The notes: generated by a model from the letters alone, not told the origin. Positions 33,884-43,658 are shown, numbered from the stretch's first letter. The stretch: 64,000 nucleotides of DNA from Afipia sp. GAS231 (GCF_900103365.1 NZ_LT629703.1:6620501-6684500), one strand, 5' to 3'. Numbers and translations: made by a program.

Positions 33884-34621
33884 TTGCAGAAGAGAAACAG
33901 AACAGTCGCGGTAATCGGCGCTGGCGATTTTATCGGCGGCGAGATTGCCAAGAAGTTCGCCTCCGAAGGCTTTACGGTGTTCGCCGGTCGCCGTAACGGC
34001 GACAAGCTCGCACCGCTCGTCAAGGATATCGAGGCCGCCGGCGGCGAGATCCATGCCCGTTCGCTCGACGCACGCAAGGAAGAGGAGATTATCTCCTTTC
34101 TCAACGATGCCGATAAGCATGCACCGATGGAGGTCTGCATCTTCAACATCGGCGCCAACGTCAATTATCCAATCCTCGACACCACCGAGCGCGTGTTTCG
34201 AAAGGTCTGGGAGATGGCGTGCTACTCCGGCTTCCTGGCGGGTCGCGAGGCGGCGCGGCTGATGCTGCCGCGCGAGGCCGGCAAGATCTTCTTCACCGGC
34301 GCCACCGCGTCCTTGCGCGGCGGGAGCGGCTATGCCGCCTTTGCCAGCGCCAAGTTCGGCCTGCGCGCCGTGGCGCAGGCGATGGCACGTGAATTGGGTC
34401 CGAAAAACATCCATGTCGCGCACCTCATCATTGATTCCGGCGTCGACACCGAATGGGTTCGGCAGCGTCGCATCGAGGCGCTCGGCCCCAATGCGCTGGA
34501 CAATCCGGACCTGCTGATGCCGCCGTCGTCGGTCGCGACATCCTACTGGCAGCTCTACCAGCAGCCGAAAAGCGCCTGGACGTTCGAGCTGGAAATCCGC
34601 CCATTCGGCGAGAAGTGGTAG
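33884..34621 (+). CDS. Atypical short-chain dehydrogenase/reductase (Phe replaces catalytic Tyr)
   Basis: A 245-residue Rossmann-fold SDR. The nucleotide motif reads VAVIGAGDFIGGEIA, less regular than TGxxxGxG, and the strand NIGANVN matches the usual NNAG. The active-site segment is GGSGYAAFASAKFG: the Lys of YxxxK is present but Phe stands where the catalytic Tyr should be. The C-terminus EIRPFGEKW is shared with the SDR at 44680. I chose the TTG at 33884 because GGAGAA lies five bases upstream; the ATG at 33869 has no ribosome site. It lies 12 bases before the large dehydrogenase subunit gene. A classical alcohol dehydrogenase role is doubtful. Confidence 0.85.
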   Translation: MQKRNRTVAVIGAGDFIGGEIAKKFASEGFTVFAGRRNGDKLAPLVKDIEAAGGEIHARSLDARKEEEIISFLNDADKHAPMEVCIFNIGANVNYPILDTTERVFRKVWEMACYSGFLAGREAARLMLPREAGKIFFTGATASLRGGSGYAAFASAKFGLRAVAQAMARELGPKNIHVAHLIIDSGVDTEWVRQRRIEALGPNALDNPDLLMPPSSVATSYWQLYQQPKSAWTFELEIRPFGEKW

Positions 34622-34633
34622 GGAGCATCTGCC

Positions 34634-35815
34634 ATGGAGCTCGCGCTTTCGCCTGAAGATGCCGCATTCCGCGACGAGGTCCGTGCCTTCATCGCGGACA
34701 ATTATCCGGCGGAGATGCGCGTTGCCAATCCAGAGACCGATTTGAGCAAGGAGCAGATGCTGCTGTGGCATCGCATCCTGCACGGGAAAGGCTGGATCGC
34801 GCCGCTCTGGCCGAAGGAATATGGCGGACCCGGCTGGCCGATAACCAGGCGTTTCATCTTCGAACAGGAGACGACGCGCGCCGGCACGATGCCGCCATTG
34901 GCCTTCAGCGTCACCATGGTCGGCCCGGTCATCTATACGTTCGGCAATGAGGCGCAGAAGATGAAGTTTCTGCCCCGCATTCTGTCGGGCGAGGATTGGT
35001 GGTGCCAGGGCTATTCCGAGCCGGGATCGGGCTCCGACCTCGCCACCGTCCGCACCAAGGCGGTGCGTGACGGCGACCACTATATCGTCAGCGGTCACAA
35101 GACCTGGACCACGCTGGCGCAGCACGCCGACTGGATCTTTTGCCTGGTCCGGACCGATCCGACCGCAAAACCGCAATCCGGCATTTCGTTCCTCCTGATC
35201 GACATGAAGTCGCCGGGCGTCACCGTGCGCCCGATCATCACCATCGACGGCTCGCACGAGGTCAATGACGTGTTCCTGGAAGATGTCCGGGTTCCCGTCG
35301 CGAACCTGATCGGTGAGGAGAACAAGGGCTGGACCTACGCCAAATTCCTGCTCGGTAACGAACGCACCAGCATGGCCGGCATTGGCCGTTCGACCCGCTA
35401 CATCGACAGACTGAAGAAGATCGTGAAGGCTGAGATTCCGGCCGACGACCCCGCGCATCTCGAATTCGTCAAGGAAATCGCCCGCGTCGAAGTCGATGTG
35501 CTGGCGCTGGAGGCGACCGAGCTGCGCGTCGTGGCGCAGATGGCGCGCGGTATCGATCCGGGACCGGCGGCTTCGCTGTTCAAGATCCGCGGCACCGAGA
35601 TCTTCCAGAATATCACCGAACTGACCCACCGGGCGATCGGCAATTACGGCCTGGCGATCCGCGAGCATCCGGTCAGCGCCAACCGTTTCATGCCGGGACC
35701 GGATTACGGACATACCGCGTCCGAGAAATACCTGAACTCACGCAAGCTTAGCATTTACGGCGGATCCAACGAGATTCAACGCAACATCATCGCCAAAGCG
35801 GTGCTCGGCCTCTAG
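34634..35815 (+). CDS. Acyl-CoA dehydrogenase, large subunit (PimC-like)
   Basis: A 393-residue dehydrogenase subunit like the large subunit of pimeloyl-CoA dehydrogenase. It has APLWPKEYGGPGWP, CQGYSEPGSGSDLATVRT, HKTWTTLAQHADWI and SIYGGSNEIQRNIIAKAVLG. The usual EGTN glutamate is Gly here, but a Glu is present in the helix reading LLGNERTSMAG, the position used as base in isovaleryl- and long-chain enzymes and in mycobacterial alpha-beta dehydrogenases. The small subunit gene follows after an 82-base gap that contains a dispersed repeat. The two probably make one heteromeric enzyme. Confidence 0.9.
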   Translation: MELALSPEDAAFRDEVRAFIADNYPAEMRVANPETDLSKEQMLLWHRILHGKGWIAPLWPKEYGGPGWPITRRFIFEQETTRAGTMPPLAFSVTMVGPVIYTFGNEAQKMKFLPRILSGEDWWCQGYSEPGSGSDLATVRTKAVRDGDHYIVSGHKTWTTLAQHADWIFCLVRTDPTAKPQSGISFLLIDMKSPGVTVRPIITIDGSHEVNDVFLEDVRVPVANLIGEENKGWTYAKFLLGNERTSMAGIGRSTRYIDRLKKIVKAEIPADDPAHLEFVKEIARVEVDVLALEATELRVVAQMARGIDPGPAASLFKIRGTEIFQNITELTHRAIGNYGLAIREHPVSANRFMPGPDYGHTASEKYLNSRKLSIYGGSNEIQRNIIAKAVLGL

Positions 35816-35817
35816 AG

Positions 35818-35861
35818 GATGATCCGGAAAAGTGGGTACCGGTTTTCCGAAAAGATCATGC
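35818..35861. repeat. 44-bp dispersed palindromic repeat
   Basis: An imperfect palindrome: outer arms ATGATC and GATCAT, inner arms GGAAAA and TTTTCC, centre GGGTACCGG. It starts three bases after the stop of the large subunit gene. From memory, this element (GATCATG ends with a GGTACC centre) is scattered in many Bradyrhizobiaceae genomes; only one copy is seen in this window. Confidence 0.75.
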
Positions 35862-35897
35862 GCGAACAAAAGATAGACCGGCAAACAGGGGAATCGG

Positions 35898-37028
35898 ATG
35901 GATATCCAGTTCACGGAAGAGCAGGAACTGCTGCGATCCAGCGTCCAGCGGCTGTTGCGCGACCAGTATGATTTCGACGCACGCCGCAAGATCGTCGCGA
36001 GCGAAGAGGGCTTTAGCCGCAAGCAATGGCAGGCATTTGCCGAACTCGGCCTGTTCGCTGCATCGTTCTCCGAAGACGCCGGCGGTCTTGGCGGCGGGCC
36101 GCTATCGACCATGATCATCATGCAGGAGTTCGGCCGTCACCTCGTGATCGAGCCGTTTGTCGAAACGGTCGTGCTTGCGGGTGGCCTGATCGAACAGCTC
36201 GGCTCGAAGGACCAGAAGCAGGGTTTCATCTCCGACATCATCGCGGGCGAGAAGATCTGGGCGCTGGCCTGGACCGAAAAGGGTTCGCGCTTCGACCTCG
36301 CCAATGTCGCGACCTCGGCGCGCCGCGACGGCAAGGACTACGTGCTGAGCGGCGAAAAGACCGCCGTCATCGCCGCGCCCTGGGCGGACTATTTGATCGT
36401 CTCCGCCCGCACCTCCGGCCATCGCCACGATCGCGGCGGCGTCAGCCTGTTCGTGGTCGATCGCCGTGCCGCCAATCTCGACCTGCAGAGCTTCAAGACC
36501 ATCGACGGCCGCCGCGCCGCCGAAATCAGCCTGCGCGACGTCAGGGGAGAGTTGCTCGGCAGCGAAGGCGAGGGCGTGGCCGCGCTGGAATCCTGCCGTG
36601 ACCGCGCCATCGGCGCGCTCTGTGCGGAAGCGGTCGGCGCGATCGCCGAGCTGAACGCCGCGACGCTGGAATACGCCAAGACCCGAAAACAGTTCGGCGC
36701 GACGATCGGTTCTTTCCAGGTGTTGCAGCACCGGATGGTCGACATGTTCATCGCGCATCAGGAAGCGCTTTCGCTGATGCAGCATCTCAGTCTCAGCCTG
36801 AACGCCGGCGAGGCCGGTATCTCGCGGCTCGCTTCCGGTGCCAAGTCGAAGATCGGTTATGCCGGCAGGTTCGTTGCCGACCAGGCGGTGCAGCTCCATG
36901 GCGGTATGGGCATGACCGACGAATTGAATGTCGGCCATTACTTCAAGCGGATTTCTTCCATCAACATCCAGTTCGGCGACCCCGCGTTCCATGTGTTGCG
37001 CTACGCGCAGCTCGATGCGGCCGCCTAA
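35898..37028 (+). CDS. Acyl-CoA dehydrogenase, small subunit (PimD-like)
   Basis: A 376-residue dehydrogenase-fold subunit. It keeps [56 protein letters not shown] and [22 protein letters not shown], but the C-terminal EGTNxIQR motif is replaced by [10 protein letters not shown] and the helix that could carry the alternative base reads [10 protein letters not shown]. It therefore looks non-catalytic on its own and should act with the large subunit encoded just upstream, as in pimeloyl-CoA dehydrogenase. It corresponds to the N-terminal half of the fused protein at 10764. Confidence 0.9.
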   Translation: MDIQFTEEQELLRSSVQRLLRDQYDFDARRKIVASEEGFSRKQWQAFAELGLFAASFSEDAGGLGGGPLSTMIIMQEFGRHLVIEPFVETVVLAGGLIEQLGSKDQKQGFISDIIAGEKIWALAWTEKGSRFDLANVATSARRDGKDYVLSGEKTAVIAAPWADYLIVSARTSGHRHDRGGVSLFVVDRRAANLDLQSFKTIDGRRAAEISLRDVRGELLGSEGEGVAALESCRDRAIGALCAEAVGAIAELNAATLEYAKTRKQFGATIGSFQVLQHRMVDMFIAHQEALSLMQHLSLSLNAGEAGISRLASGAKSKIGYAGRFVADQAVQLHGGMGMTDELNVGHYFKRISSINIQFGDPAFHVLRYAQLDAAA

Positions 37029-37042
37029 GCAGAGAGGCAAGC

Positions 37043-38230
37043 ATGACCACAGAAGCAGTTATCGTTTCCACCGCCCGCACCGGCGTCGGCAAGGCCTATC
37101 GCGGCGCACTCAACAACACTGAAGGCCCGACCCTGGCCGGCCATGTGATCGCCGAAGCCGTGAAGCGCGCCGGCATCGCTCCCGGCGAGGTCGAGGACGT
37201 GGTGATGGGCTGCGCCATGCAGCAGGGCACCATGGTGATGAACGTCGCCCGCAAGGGCGCGATCCGCGCCGGCCTTCCGGTCACGGTCGCCGGCACCACC
37301 ATCGACCGCCAGTGCGCTTCCGGCCTGCAGGCGATCGCGGTCGCCGCGCGCTCGGTGATGCATGATGGCGTTGAGATCGCGATCGGTGGCGGCATCGAGT
37401 CGATCAGCCTGGTGCAGAACGAGCATATGAACCGCTTCCACGCCGTCGACGACGAGTTGATGGCGATAAAGCCCGAAATGTACATGTCGATGCTGGAGAC
37501 CGCCGAAATCGTCGCCGAGCGTTACAAGATCGGCCGCGATCAGCAGGACGAATATTCGCTCGAATGCCAGCGCCGGGTCGGCGCGGCGCTGCAGGGCGGC
37601 CGCTTCAAGGATGAGATCGTGCCGATCACGACCAAAATGGCCGTCGTCAACAAGGACACCAAGGAGGTTACCTATCAGCAGGTGACGATGGCAAAGGACG
37701 AAGGTCCGCGGCCTGATACGACGGCGGAAGGTCTTTCGAAGATCAAGCCGGTGTTCGAGGGCAAGACCATCAGCGCCGGCAATGCCAGCCAACTCTCCGA
37801 CGGCGCCTCGGCGTGCGTGATCATGAGCGACAAGATCGCGGCGCAAAAGGGCCTGAAGCCGCTCGGCATCTTCCGCGGTTTTGTCGCCGCCGGCGTCGAG
37901 CCGGATGAGATGGGTGTCGGCCCGGTGGCCGCGATCCCGCGGCTTTTGAAACGGCACGGCCTGAAGATCGACGATATCGACCTCTGGGAGCTCAACGAGG
38001 CCTATGCGGTGCAGGTGATCTATTGCCGCGACAAGCTCGGCATCGATCCAGACAAGCTCAATGTCAATGGCGGTTCGATCGCGATCGGTCATCCCTATGG
38101 CATGACCGGCGCGCGGCTGACCGGCCACCTCCTGATCGAGGGCCGGCGGCGCAAGGCGAAATACGGCGTGGTGACCATGTGCATTGGTGGCGGCATGGGC
38201 GCGGCGGGTCTGTTCGAAATCGTCCACTGA
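37043..38230 (+). CDS. Acetyl-CoA acetyltransferase/3-ketoacyl-CoA thiolase
   Basis: A 395-residue thiolase with the complete catalytic set: nucleophile C91 in [14 protein letters not shown]350 in [14 protein letters not shown], and C380 in [13 protein letters not shown]. It is a degradative-type enzyme that splits 3-ketoacyl-CoA or condenses acetyl-CoA. It follows the small dehydrogenase subunit by 14 bases and precedes the nitronate-monooxygenase-like gene by 20, so the run from the CoA ligase to here forms a coherent beta-oxidation set that lacks only a hydratase and a standard hydroxyacyl-CoA dehydrogenase. Confidence 0.93.
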   Translation: MTTEAVIVSTARTGVGKAYRGALNNTEGPTLAGHVIAEAVKRAGIAPGEVEDVVMGCAMQQGTMVMNVARKGAIRAGLPVTVAGTTIDRQCASGLQAIAVAARSVMHDGVEIAIGGGIESISLVQNEHMNRFHAVDDELMAIKPEMYMSMLETAEIVAERYKIGRDQQDEYSLECQRRVGAALQGGRFKDEIVPITTKMAVVNKDTKEVTYQQVTMAKDEGPRPDTTAEGLSKIKPVFEGKTISAGNASQLSDGASACVIMSDKIAAQKGLKPLGIFRGFVAAGVEPDEMGVGPVAAIPRLLKRHGLKIDDIDLWELNEAYAVQVIYCRDKLGIDPDKLNVNGGSIAIGHPYGMTGARLTGHLLIEGRRRKAKYGVVTMCIGGGMGAAGLFEIVH

Positions 38231-38250
38231 TCGGAAAATGGAGCTTTCAC

Positions 38251-39258
38251 GTGAAGACAGCAATCACTGACCTGTTCGGTATCCAGCATCCGATCATCCA
38301 GGGCGGCATGCATTATGTCGGCTTTGCCGAACTCGCAGCCGCAGTGTCGAATGCCGGCGGCCTTGGTATTATCACCGGTCTGACCCAGAAGACGCCGGAG
38401 CTGCTGGCCAAGGAAATCGCGCGCTGCCGCGACATGACCGACAAGCCGTTCGGCGTCAATCTGACCTTCCTGCCGAGCTTCACCGCGCCGCCCTATCCGG
38501 AATATATCGCCGCGATCAAGGAAGGTGGAGTCAGGGCGGTGGAAACCGCCGGTCGCAGTCCCGAGCAATACATGCCGGCATTGAAGGCGGCCGGCATCAA
38601 GGTGATCCACAAATGCACCTCGGTGCGGCACTCGCTGAAGGCCGAGAAGATCGGCTGCGATGCCGTCAGCGTCGATGGCTTCGAATGCGGCGGGCATCCC
38701 GGCGAGGATGACATTCCGAACATGATCCTGTTGCCGCGCGCCGCGGATGAACTGACGATCCCGTTCGTCGCCTCGGGCGGCATGGCGGATGCCCGCAGCC
38801 TGGTCGCCGCGTTGTCGATGGGCGCCGCCGGCATGAACATGGGCACGCGCTTCATCGCGACCAAGGAAGCACCTGTCCACCCTAACGTGAAGAAGGCGCT
38901 GGTCGAGGCCAGCGAGCTCGACACCGTGCTGGTGATGCGCGCGCTGCGCAACACCGAGCGCGTGCTGAAGAACAGGGGTGTCGATCATCTGCTCGAGATC
39001 GAACGCGAAAAAGGCGCGAGCCTGAAGATCGCTGATATCCACGAGCAGGTCGCGGGCGTTTATCCCAAGGTGATGCTCGATGGCGAAATGGATGCGGGCG
39101 CCTGGAGCTGCGGCATGGTGGTCGGGCTGATCCGTGACATCCCGACGGTGAAGGAATTGATCGATCGCATCATGGCCGAGGCTGAGCAGATCATACGCCA
39201 ACGTCTGATCGGGTTCCTCGACGGTGTTGAGCCGGCAAAGGCGATGAAGGTCGCATGA
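38251..39258 (+). CDS. Nitronate monooxygenase (2-nitropropane dioxygenase)-like FMN protein
   Basis: A 335-residue TIM-barrel flavoprotein of the NMO/2-nitropropane dioxygenase family. Signatures: IQHPIIQGGMHYVGFAELAAAVSNAGGLG, the substrate-side FGVNLTFLPS, GCDAVSVDGFECGGHPGEDD and IPFVASGGMADARSLVAALSMGAAGMNMGTRF. The start is a GTG at 38251 with TGGAG upstream. Members in acyl-CoA clusters are often enoyl reductases or of unknown role, so nitronate oxidation should not be assumed. It is the last gene before the third solute-binding protein gene, 73 bases away. Confidence 0.88.
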   Translation: MKTAITDLFGIQHPIIQGGMHYVGFAELAAAVSNAGGLGIITGLTQKTPELLAKEIARCRDMTDKPFGVNLTFLPSFTAPPYPEYIAAIKEGGVRAVETAGRSPEQYMPALKAAGIKVIHKCTSVRHSLKAEKIGCDAVSVDGFECGGHPGEDDIPNMILLPRAADELTIPFVASGGMADARSLVAALSMGAAGMNMGTRFIATKEAPVHPNVKKALVEASELDTVLVMRALRNTERVLKNRGVDHLLEIEREKGASLKIADIHEQVAGVYPKVMLDGEMDAGAWSCGMVVGLIRDIPTVKELIDRIMAEAEQIIRQRLIGFLDGVEPAKAMKVA

Positions 39259-39331
39259 CGTGAGCCGCGATCGAACCTGACGGCCTGAGAAACAACGCGT
39301 ACGGCTCGAACCGGCGAAAAGGGAGAGAGAC

Positions 39332-40537
39332 ATGAGTATCAGACTAGGTTTTGCGGCCGCATGCGTGGCCGCTTCGCTGCTCGCGTCTTCAGCTCTGGCC
39401 GCCGACGAGCCCGGCGTCACCGCGACGGAAATCAAGATCGGCGGGATATTCCCGTTCAGCGGTCCGGCGTCTTCGATCGGCCTGGTCGGCAAGGGCGTGG
39501 TGGCGTATGTGCAGTTGATCAACGATCGGGGTGGCATCAACGGCCGCAAGATCAATTACATCGCGATGGACGATGCCTATAGTCCGCCGAAAGCGGTAGA
39601 GCATGCCCGCAAGCTGGTCGAAAGCGACGAGGTATCGTTCATCTTCGGGCAACTCGGCACGCCCGGCAATTCGGCGACGGCGAAATATCTCAAGGGCAAG
39701 GGCGTTCCCTCGATCGCGATCGTCAGTGGCTCCAGCAAGTTCACCGAGATCGCCGATTACCCGCTGACCACGACCGGCCTCGTCAGCTACCAGACCGAGG
39801 GAAGAATTTACGCCAAATTTCTCGACAAGGCGTTGCCCGGTGCAAAATATGCGATTCTTTTCCAGAACGACGACCTCGGCAAGGACTATGTCAGCGCCTT
39901 CAAATCGTTCCTGAAGGGAGAGTTCGACAAGCGCGTCGTCACCGCAGCCTATGAGGTGACCGAGCCGACCGTGGACTCCCAGGTCGTCAATCTCAAGAGC
40001 TCGGGCGCCGAGGCGCTGTTCATTGCCGGGACACCGAAATTCGCCGCGCAGGCGATCCGCAAGGTTGCCGAGATCGGCTGGAAGGCCAAGGTCATCGTCA
40101 ACTTTCCGTCGAGTTCGATCGGCGGCACGTTGAAGCCGGCCGGCCTTGAGAATTCCACCGGCGTCATCGTCGGTACCATCAACAAGGATCCCACCGATGC
40201 GAAGTGGAGCGGCGACGAAGGCATCCAGGCTTACAAGGCATTCTTTGCCAAGTACCTGCCGGGCGCGGATTTCGAGAACACCAGTTATCTCACCGGCTAC
40301 ATGCAGGGCATGATCCTTGAAACGGTACTCCGGCAGTGCGGCGATGACCTCTCCCGAAAGAACATCGTCAAGCAGGCCAAATCGCTCAGTCACGTCGTGC
40401 TTCCGACCGCGTTTCCGGGAATCGAAGTGAACACCAGCGAAACCAGCAACATGATCTGGAGCCAGATGCAGCTGCAGCGGTGGAGCGGCAGCAGCTGGGA
40501 ACCGTTCGGCGGAATTTTGGACGCAAGTTCCGAGTGA
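39332..40537 (+). CDS. Branched-chain amino acid-type ABC transporter solute-binding protein
   Basis: A 401-residue periplasmic receptor with a clean signal peptide ending ASSALAAD. The mature start GVTATEIKIGGIFPFSGPASSIG and INYIAMDDAYSPPKAVEHARKLVE are shared in style with the receptors at 6459 and 27826. GGGAGAGAG precedes the ATG. No permease or ATPase genes accompany it. Its place between the thiolase-type operon and the Fe-ADH gene suggests that it recognises a catabolic substrate of this block. Confidence 0.9.
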   Translation: MSIRLGFAAACVAASLLASSALAADEPGVTATEIKIGGIFPFSGPASSIGLVGKGVVAYVQLINDRGGINGRKINYIAMDDAYSPPKAVEHARKLVESDEVSFIFGQLGTPGNSATAKYLKGKGVPSIAIVSGSSKFTEIADYPLTTTGLVSYQTEGRIYAKFLDKALPGAKYAILFQNDDLGKDYVSAFKSFLKGEFDKRVVTAAYEVTEPTVDSQVVNLKSSGAEALFIAGTPKFAAQAIRKVAEIGWKAKVIVNFPSSSIGGTLKPAGLENSTGVIVGTINKDPTDAKWSGDEGIQAYKAFFAKYLPGADFENTSYLTGYMQGMILETVLRQCGDDLSRKNIVKQAKSLSHVVLPTAFPGIEVNTSETSNMIWSQMQLQRWSGSSWEPFGGILDASSE

Positions 40538-40612
40538 TGCAGGAGAGGATGGGGTGCCGCGAAGTACGGTCCAGCCCCATCGCGCGGTTACTGGCACAAA
40601 TGGAGGACCAGC

Positions 40613-41782
40613 ATGACTAAAATCGGATTCCATCAATATCCGCCGATGGATCAGGTGATCTTCGGAAAGCCCGCCGGCCAGGCCCTGCGCGAGGAGGCCG
40701 AGCGGCGCGATGCCAAGCGGGTGTTCCTGATCGTCAGCAAAACGCTGAACACGACGACCGACGAGATCGAGAAGATCCGCAATGCGCTGGGCGACAGATA
40801 TGCCGGTACCTTTGATGGCGTTCCGCAGCATACGACGCGTGCATCGGCAGTCACGGCGACGGCTGCGGCCGCAGCAGCGAAAGCGGACTTGATCGTTGCC
40901 GTGGGAGGCGGATCCGTCGTCGATGCGGCCAAGATCGTCCTGATGTGCCTTGAACACGATATCACCGACGAATCCGGCCTCGATGGATTCGAGCTGGTCT
41001 CGACGCCGGAGGGGCCGCGGCCCGGTCCATTCCGCGCGCCGAAAGTGAGGATGATCGCGATCCCCAGCACGCTCTCGGGGGGAGAGTATAACTCCGGAAC
41101 GCTGGTGACGGACTCGCGCAGGAAGCTGAAGCAGATATTCAGCCATCCCATGATGATGCCGCTGTCGATCATCCTGGATCCCCTGATCACGCGGCATACC
41201 CCGCAGACGCTGTGGCTCGGATCCGGCACGCGCGCGATGGACCACGGGATCGAAGCGGTTTGCTCGCCGAGAGGCAACCCGCTGGTGGAAAGCGTGTGTC
41301 TGCGAGGTCTGCGGTACCTGTATGACGGCCTGCTGGCCACGAAGGAAAACCCGGACGATCTGGAAGCCCGGCAATTTTGCCAGCTTGGCTCCTGGATGTC
41401 CGCCTTCGGCTTGCAATGCCGCGTTCCGATGGGAGCAAGCCATGCGATCGGACACGTGCTGGGCGGCACTTGCGATGTTCCGCACTATCTTTGTACAGCC
41501 GTCATGATGCCGAGCGTGCTGAAATACAATCAACCGGTAACGGACGAAGCGCAAAAGCGAATCGCCGAGGCATGGCGCGCGCCGGACGCCAGGGCCAGCG
41601 ATACCTTCGCCCGGTTCATCGGTCGACTGGAACTGCCCGGCCATCTTTCGGAGGTCGGCGTGACCCAGGACAAGTTTGAACTGATCGGCCGCAACGCGAT
41701 GCTTTCGGTATTCACCCGAGCGAACCCGAGGACCATCAAGGGTCCGGAAGATATCGTCGAGATTCTCAGGCTTGCTGCTTAG
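40613..41782 (+). CDS. Iron-containing alcohol dehydrogenase/maleylacetate reductase-like
   Basis: A 389-residue type III dehydrogenase. The NAD-binding strand is AVGGGSVVDAAKIV; metal-ligand regions are GTRAMDHGIEAV (Asp/His) and SHAIGHVLGGTCDVPH (two His). The RAMDH form resembles maleylacetate reductases of aromatic degradation more than typical alcohol dehydrogenases. GGAGG lies about seven bases ahead of the ATG. It is followed after 49 bases by the feruloyl-CoA-synthetase-like gene, which supports a role in aromatic acid breakdown; maleylacetate or aldehyde reduction are the two main options. Confidence 0.85.
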   Translation: MTKIGFHQYPPMDQVIFGKPAGQALREEAERRDAKRVFLIVSKTLNTTTDEIEKIRNALGDRYAGTFDGVPQHTTRASAVTATAAAAAAKADLIVAVGGGSVVDAAKIVLMCLEHDITDESGLDGFELVSTPEGPRPGPFRAPKVRMIAIPSTLSGGEYNSGTLVTDSRRKLKQIFSHPMMMPLSIILDPLITRHTPQTLWLGSGTRAMDHGIEAVCSPRGNPLVESVCLRGLRYLYDGLLATKENPDDLEARQFCQLGSWMSAFGLQCRVPMGASHAIGHVLGGTCDVPHYLCTAVMMPSVLKYNQPVTDEAQKRIAEAWRAPDARASDTFARFIGRLELPGHLSEVGVTQDKFELIGRNAMLSVFTRANPRTIKGPEDIVEILRLAA

Positions 41783-41831
41783 AGGCGCATTCAGCGCGAA
41801 GCATCGATCGTCAGACAGGAGCAACGGCCGC

Positions 41832-43658
41832 ATGACCCTTCACCAATCTCCAGATGCCCTCTCTGAAGGCCCCAAATTCGCGCCACGTGAAGTCCGGATC
41901 GAGAAACGCCCCGACGGGGCGCTGGTGCTGCGATCTCCGATCGCGTTCGAGGACCCGCAATGGTCGATCCTGGATTTCATTCCGGAATGGGCGGAGAAGG
42001 CGCCGCAACGGGTATTCCTTGCCCAGCGCGGCCGCGACGATGAGTGGCAGAAGCTCACCTACGCTGAACTATGGCAACGGGTGCAGTCGGTCGGGCAGGC
42101 CATGATCGATCTCGGCGCCAGGCGCGGCGACAGATTGGCGATCCTCTCCGGCAATTCGATCGAGCATGCGATCGTGATGTTCGCGGCGATGTCAGTCGGG
42201 GTCGTCGCCGCTTCGATATCGCCGAACTATTCGCTGATGCCGGGCGGACTGGCTCGCTTGCAGGACATCGCAACACTGCTGAAGCCTTCGTTGGTCTTCG
42301 TGCAGGACAGCGAGGTCTTTTCCGGCGCACGCAAGATTCCGGAGCTTGTGTCCGCGATCTGGATTGCGGCGGATCAAGGGCCCGGGATCGTCTCGCTTCA
42401 GTCGCTCTACCTGACGCGTCCCGGCGCGGAATTCGAGCAGGCCTTTCGTTCGATCGACAAGGAGGCCGCGGCAAAAATCCTGTTCACCTCGGGTTCGACG
42501 GGGCTGCCGAAGGGCGTGATCAATACGCACAAGATGATGGCAAGCGCGCTGCAGATGGGGACGTTGCTGGTATCGCCTCGCGAGGCACCGGTGCAGGTCG
42601 AGTGGCTTCCGTGGCATCACACGATGGGAAGCAACGTCATCCTGCACGGCATTCTGAAGCATGGCGGTACGCTCTATATCGACGAGGGGCGTCCAGTCCC
42701 GCAATTGTTTCACAAGACGATTGCCAATTTGAAGGACGTATCTCCGACCGCCATGTTCAACGTGCCGGCGGGATACACCCTGTTGTGCGAAGCCCTGGAA
42801 ACCGATCAGGATTTGCGTACCAGCTTTTTCCTGCAACTAGACCGGATGAGCTACGCCGGTGCTGCGATATCGCCGACCACGCTCGACAAACTGTATAAGC
42901 TGGCAAAGGCCGCAACAGGCAGGTCGATTCCGGTGATGTCCGGGTACGGTGCGACCGAAACGGCTCCGACGATCGCCACCACGCACTGGGCAACCGACAC
43001 GCCGGGCGAGTTGGGACTTCCGGCTCCGGGGGTGGAATTGAAACTCATCCCCGCCGGCGACACCTATGAGGCTCGCGTGCGCGGCCCCAATGTGACGCCA
43101 GGCTATCTTGGCCGGCCGGATTTGACGTCGGCGGCGTTTGACGATGAAGGTTTCTACCGGGTCGGCGATACCATATCCTTTATCGATCCCGCCGATCCGG
43201 GGCGCGGCCTGCGTTTCACCGGCCGGGTTTCGGAAAATTTCAAGCTCGCGAACGGGACATGGGTGGCAGTCGGTAATCTGCGGGCCGCAGTGCTGGCGGC
43301 GACGCACGGGGTGTTGCAGGACATCGTCATTGCCGGCGAAAATCGCCACTCATGCGCCGTGCTGGGCTGGTTGAACCCGGTCATGGCCAGGAAGCACGCT
43401 GCCAATCCCGATGGCAATCTCAACTGCGACCCGGGCGTGATCGCAGTTCTCCAGCAGAGTCTGCGGCTTTACAATGCCGGTGTCGGAAGCAGCGAGCGCA
43501 TCTGCGCGATGACCCTGCTCGAGGAGCCGCCTTCGCTGGCGGCCGGCGAGATCACCGACAAGGCCTACGTCAATCAACGCGCCGTCCTGATCAACCGGGC
43601 GGCGCAGATGGAGCTTGTCTATTCGTCCGAGCCGTGTGGCCAGGTGGTGGTCATTTAG
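41832..43658 (+). CDS. AMP-forming acyl-CoA synthetase, feruloyl-CoA synthetase-like
   Basis: A 608-residue ANL ligase. The N-terminus (APREVRIEKRPDGALVLRSP) and the segment WLPWHHTMGSNVILHGILKHGGTLYIDEGRP are those of feruloyl-CoA synthetase-type enzymes. Core motifs: LFTSGSTGLPKGVINTH, YGATETAPT and a modified hinge region (FTGRVSENFKLANGTWVAVGNLR). The ATG at 41832 has AGGAG eleven bases upstream; 41772 would overlap the preceding gene. The crotonase gene next door fits the usual feruloyl-CoA pairing of synthetase and hydratase/aldolase, but cinnamate specificity is only a suggestion. Confidence 0.88.
   Translation: MTLHQSPDALSEGPKFAPREVRIEKRPDGALVLRSPIAFEDPQWSILDFIPEWAEKAPQRVFLAQRGRDDEWQKLTYAELWQRVQSVGQAMIDLGARRGDRLAILSGNSIEHAIVMFAAMSVGVVAASISPNYSLMPGGLARLQDIATLLKPSLVFVQDSEVFSGARKIPELVSAIWIAADQGPGIVSLQSLYLTRPGAEFEQAFRSIDKEAAAKILFTSGSTGLPKGVINTHKMMASALQMGTLLVSPREAPVQVEWLPWHHTMGSNVILHGILKHGGTLYIDEGRPVPQLFHKTIANLKDVSPTAMFNVPAGYTLLCEALETDQDLRTSFFLQLDRMSYAGAAISPTTLDKLYKLAKAATGRSIPVMSGYGATETAPTIATTHWATDTPGELGLPAPGVELKLIPAGDTYEARVRGPNVTPGYLGRPDLTSAAFDDEGFYRVGDTISFIDPADPGRGLRFTGRVSENFKLANGTWVAVGNLRAAVLAATHGVLQDIVIAGENRHSCAVLGWLNPVMARKHAANPDGNLNCDPGVIAVLQQSLRLYNAGVGSSERICAMTLLEEPPSLAAGEITDKAYVNQRAVLINRAAQMELVYSSEPCGQVVVI

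Noticed and set aside
38251..39258. Assigning true nitronate monooxygenase function
   Set aside because: The family is broad, and members in acyl-CoA clusters often have other or unknown activities; only the fold is supported.
39389..41833. Open frame of about 814 codons on the minus strand
   Set aside because: It runs opposite two well-defined genes (solute-binding protein, Fe-ADH) and its translation has no recognisable domain.
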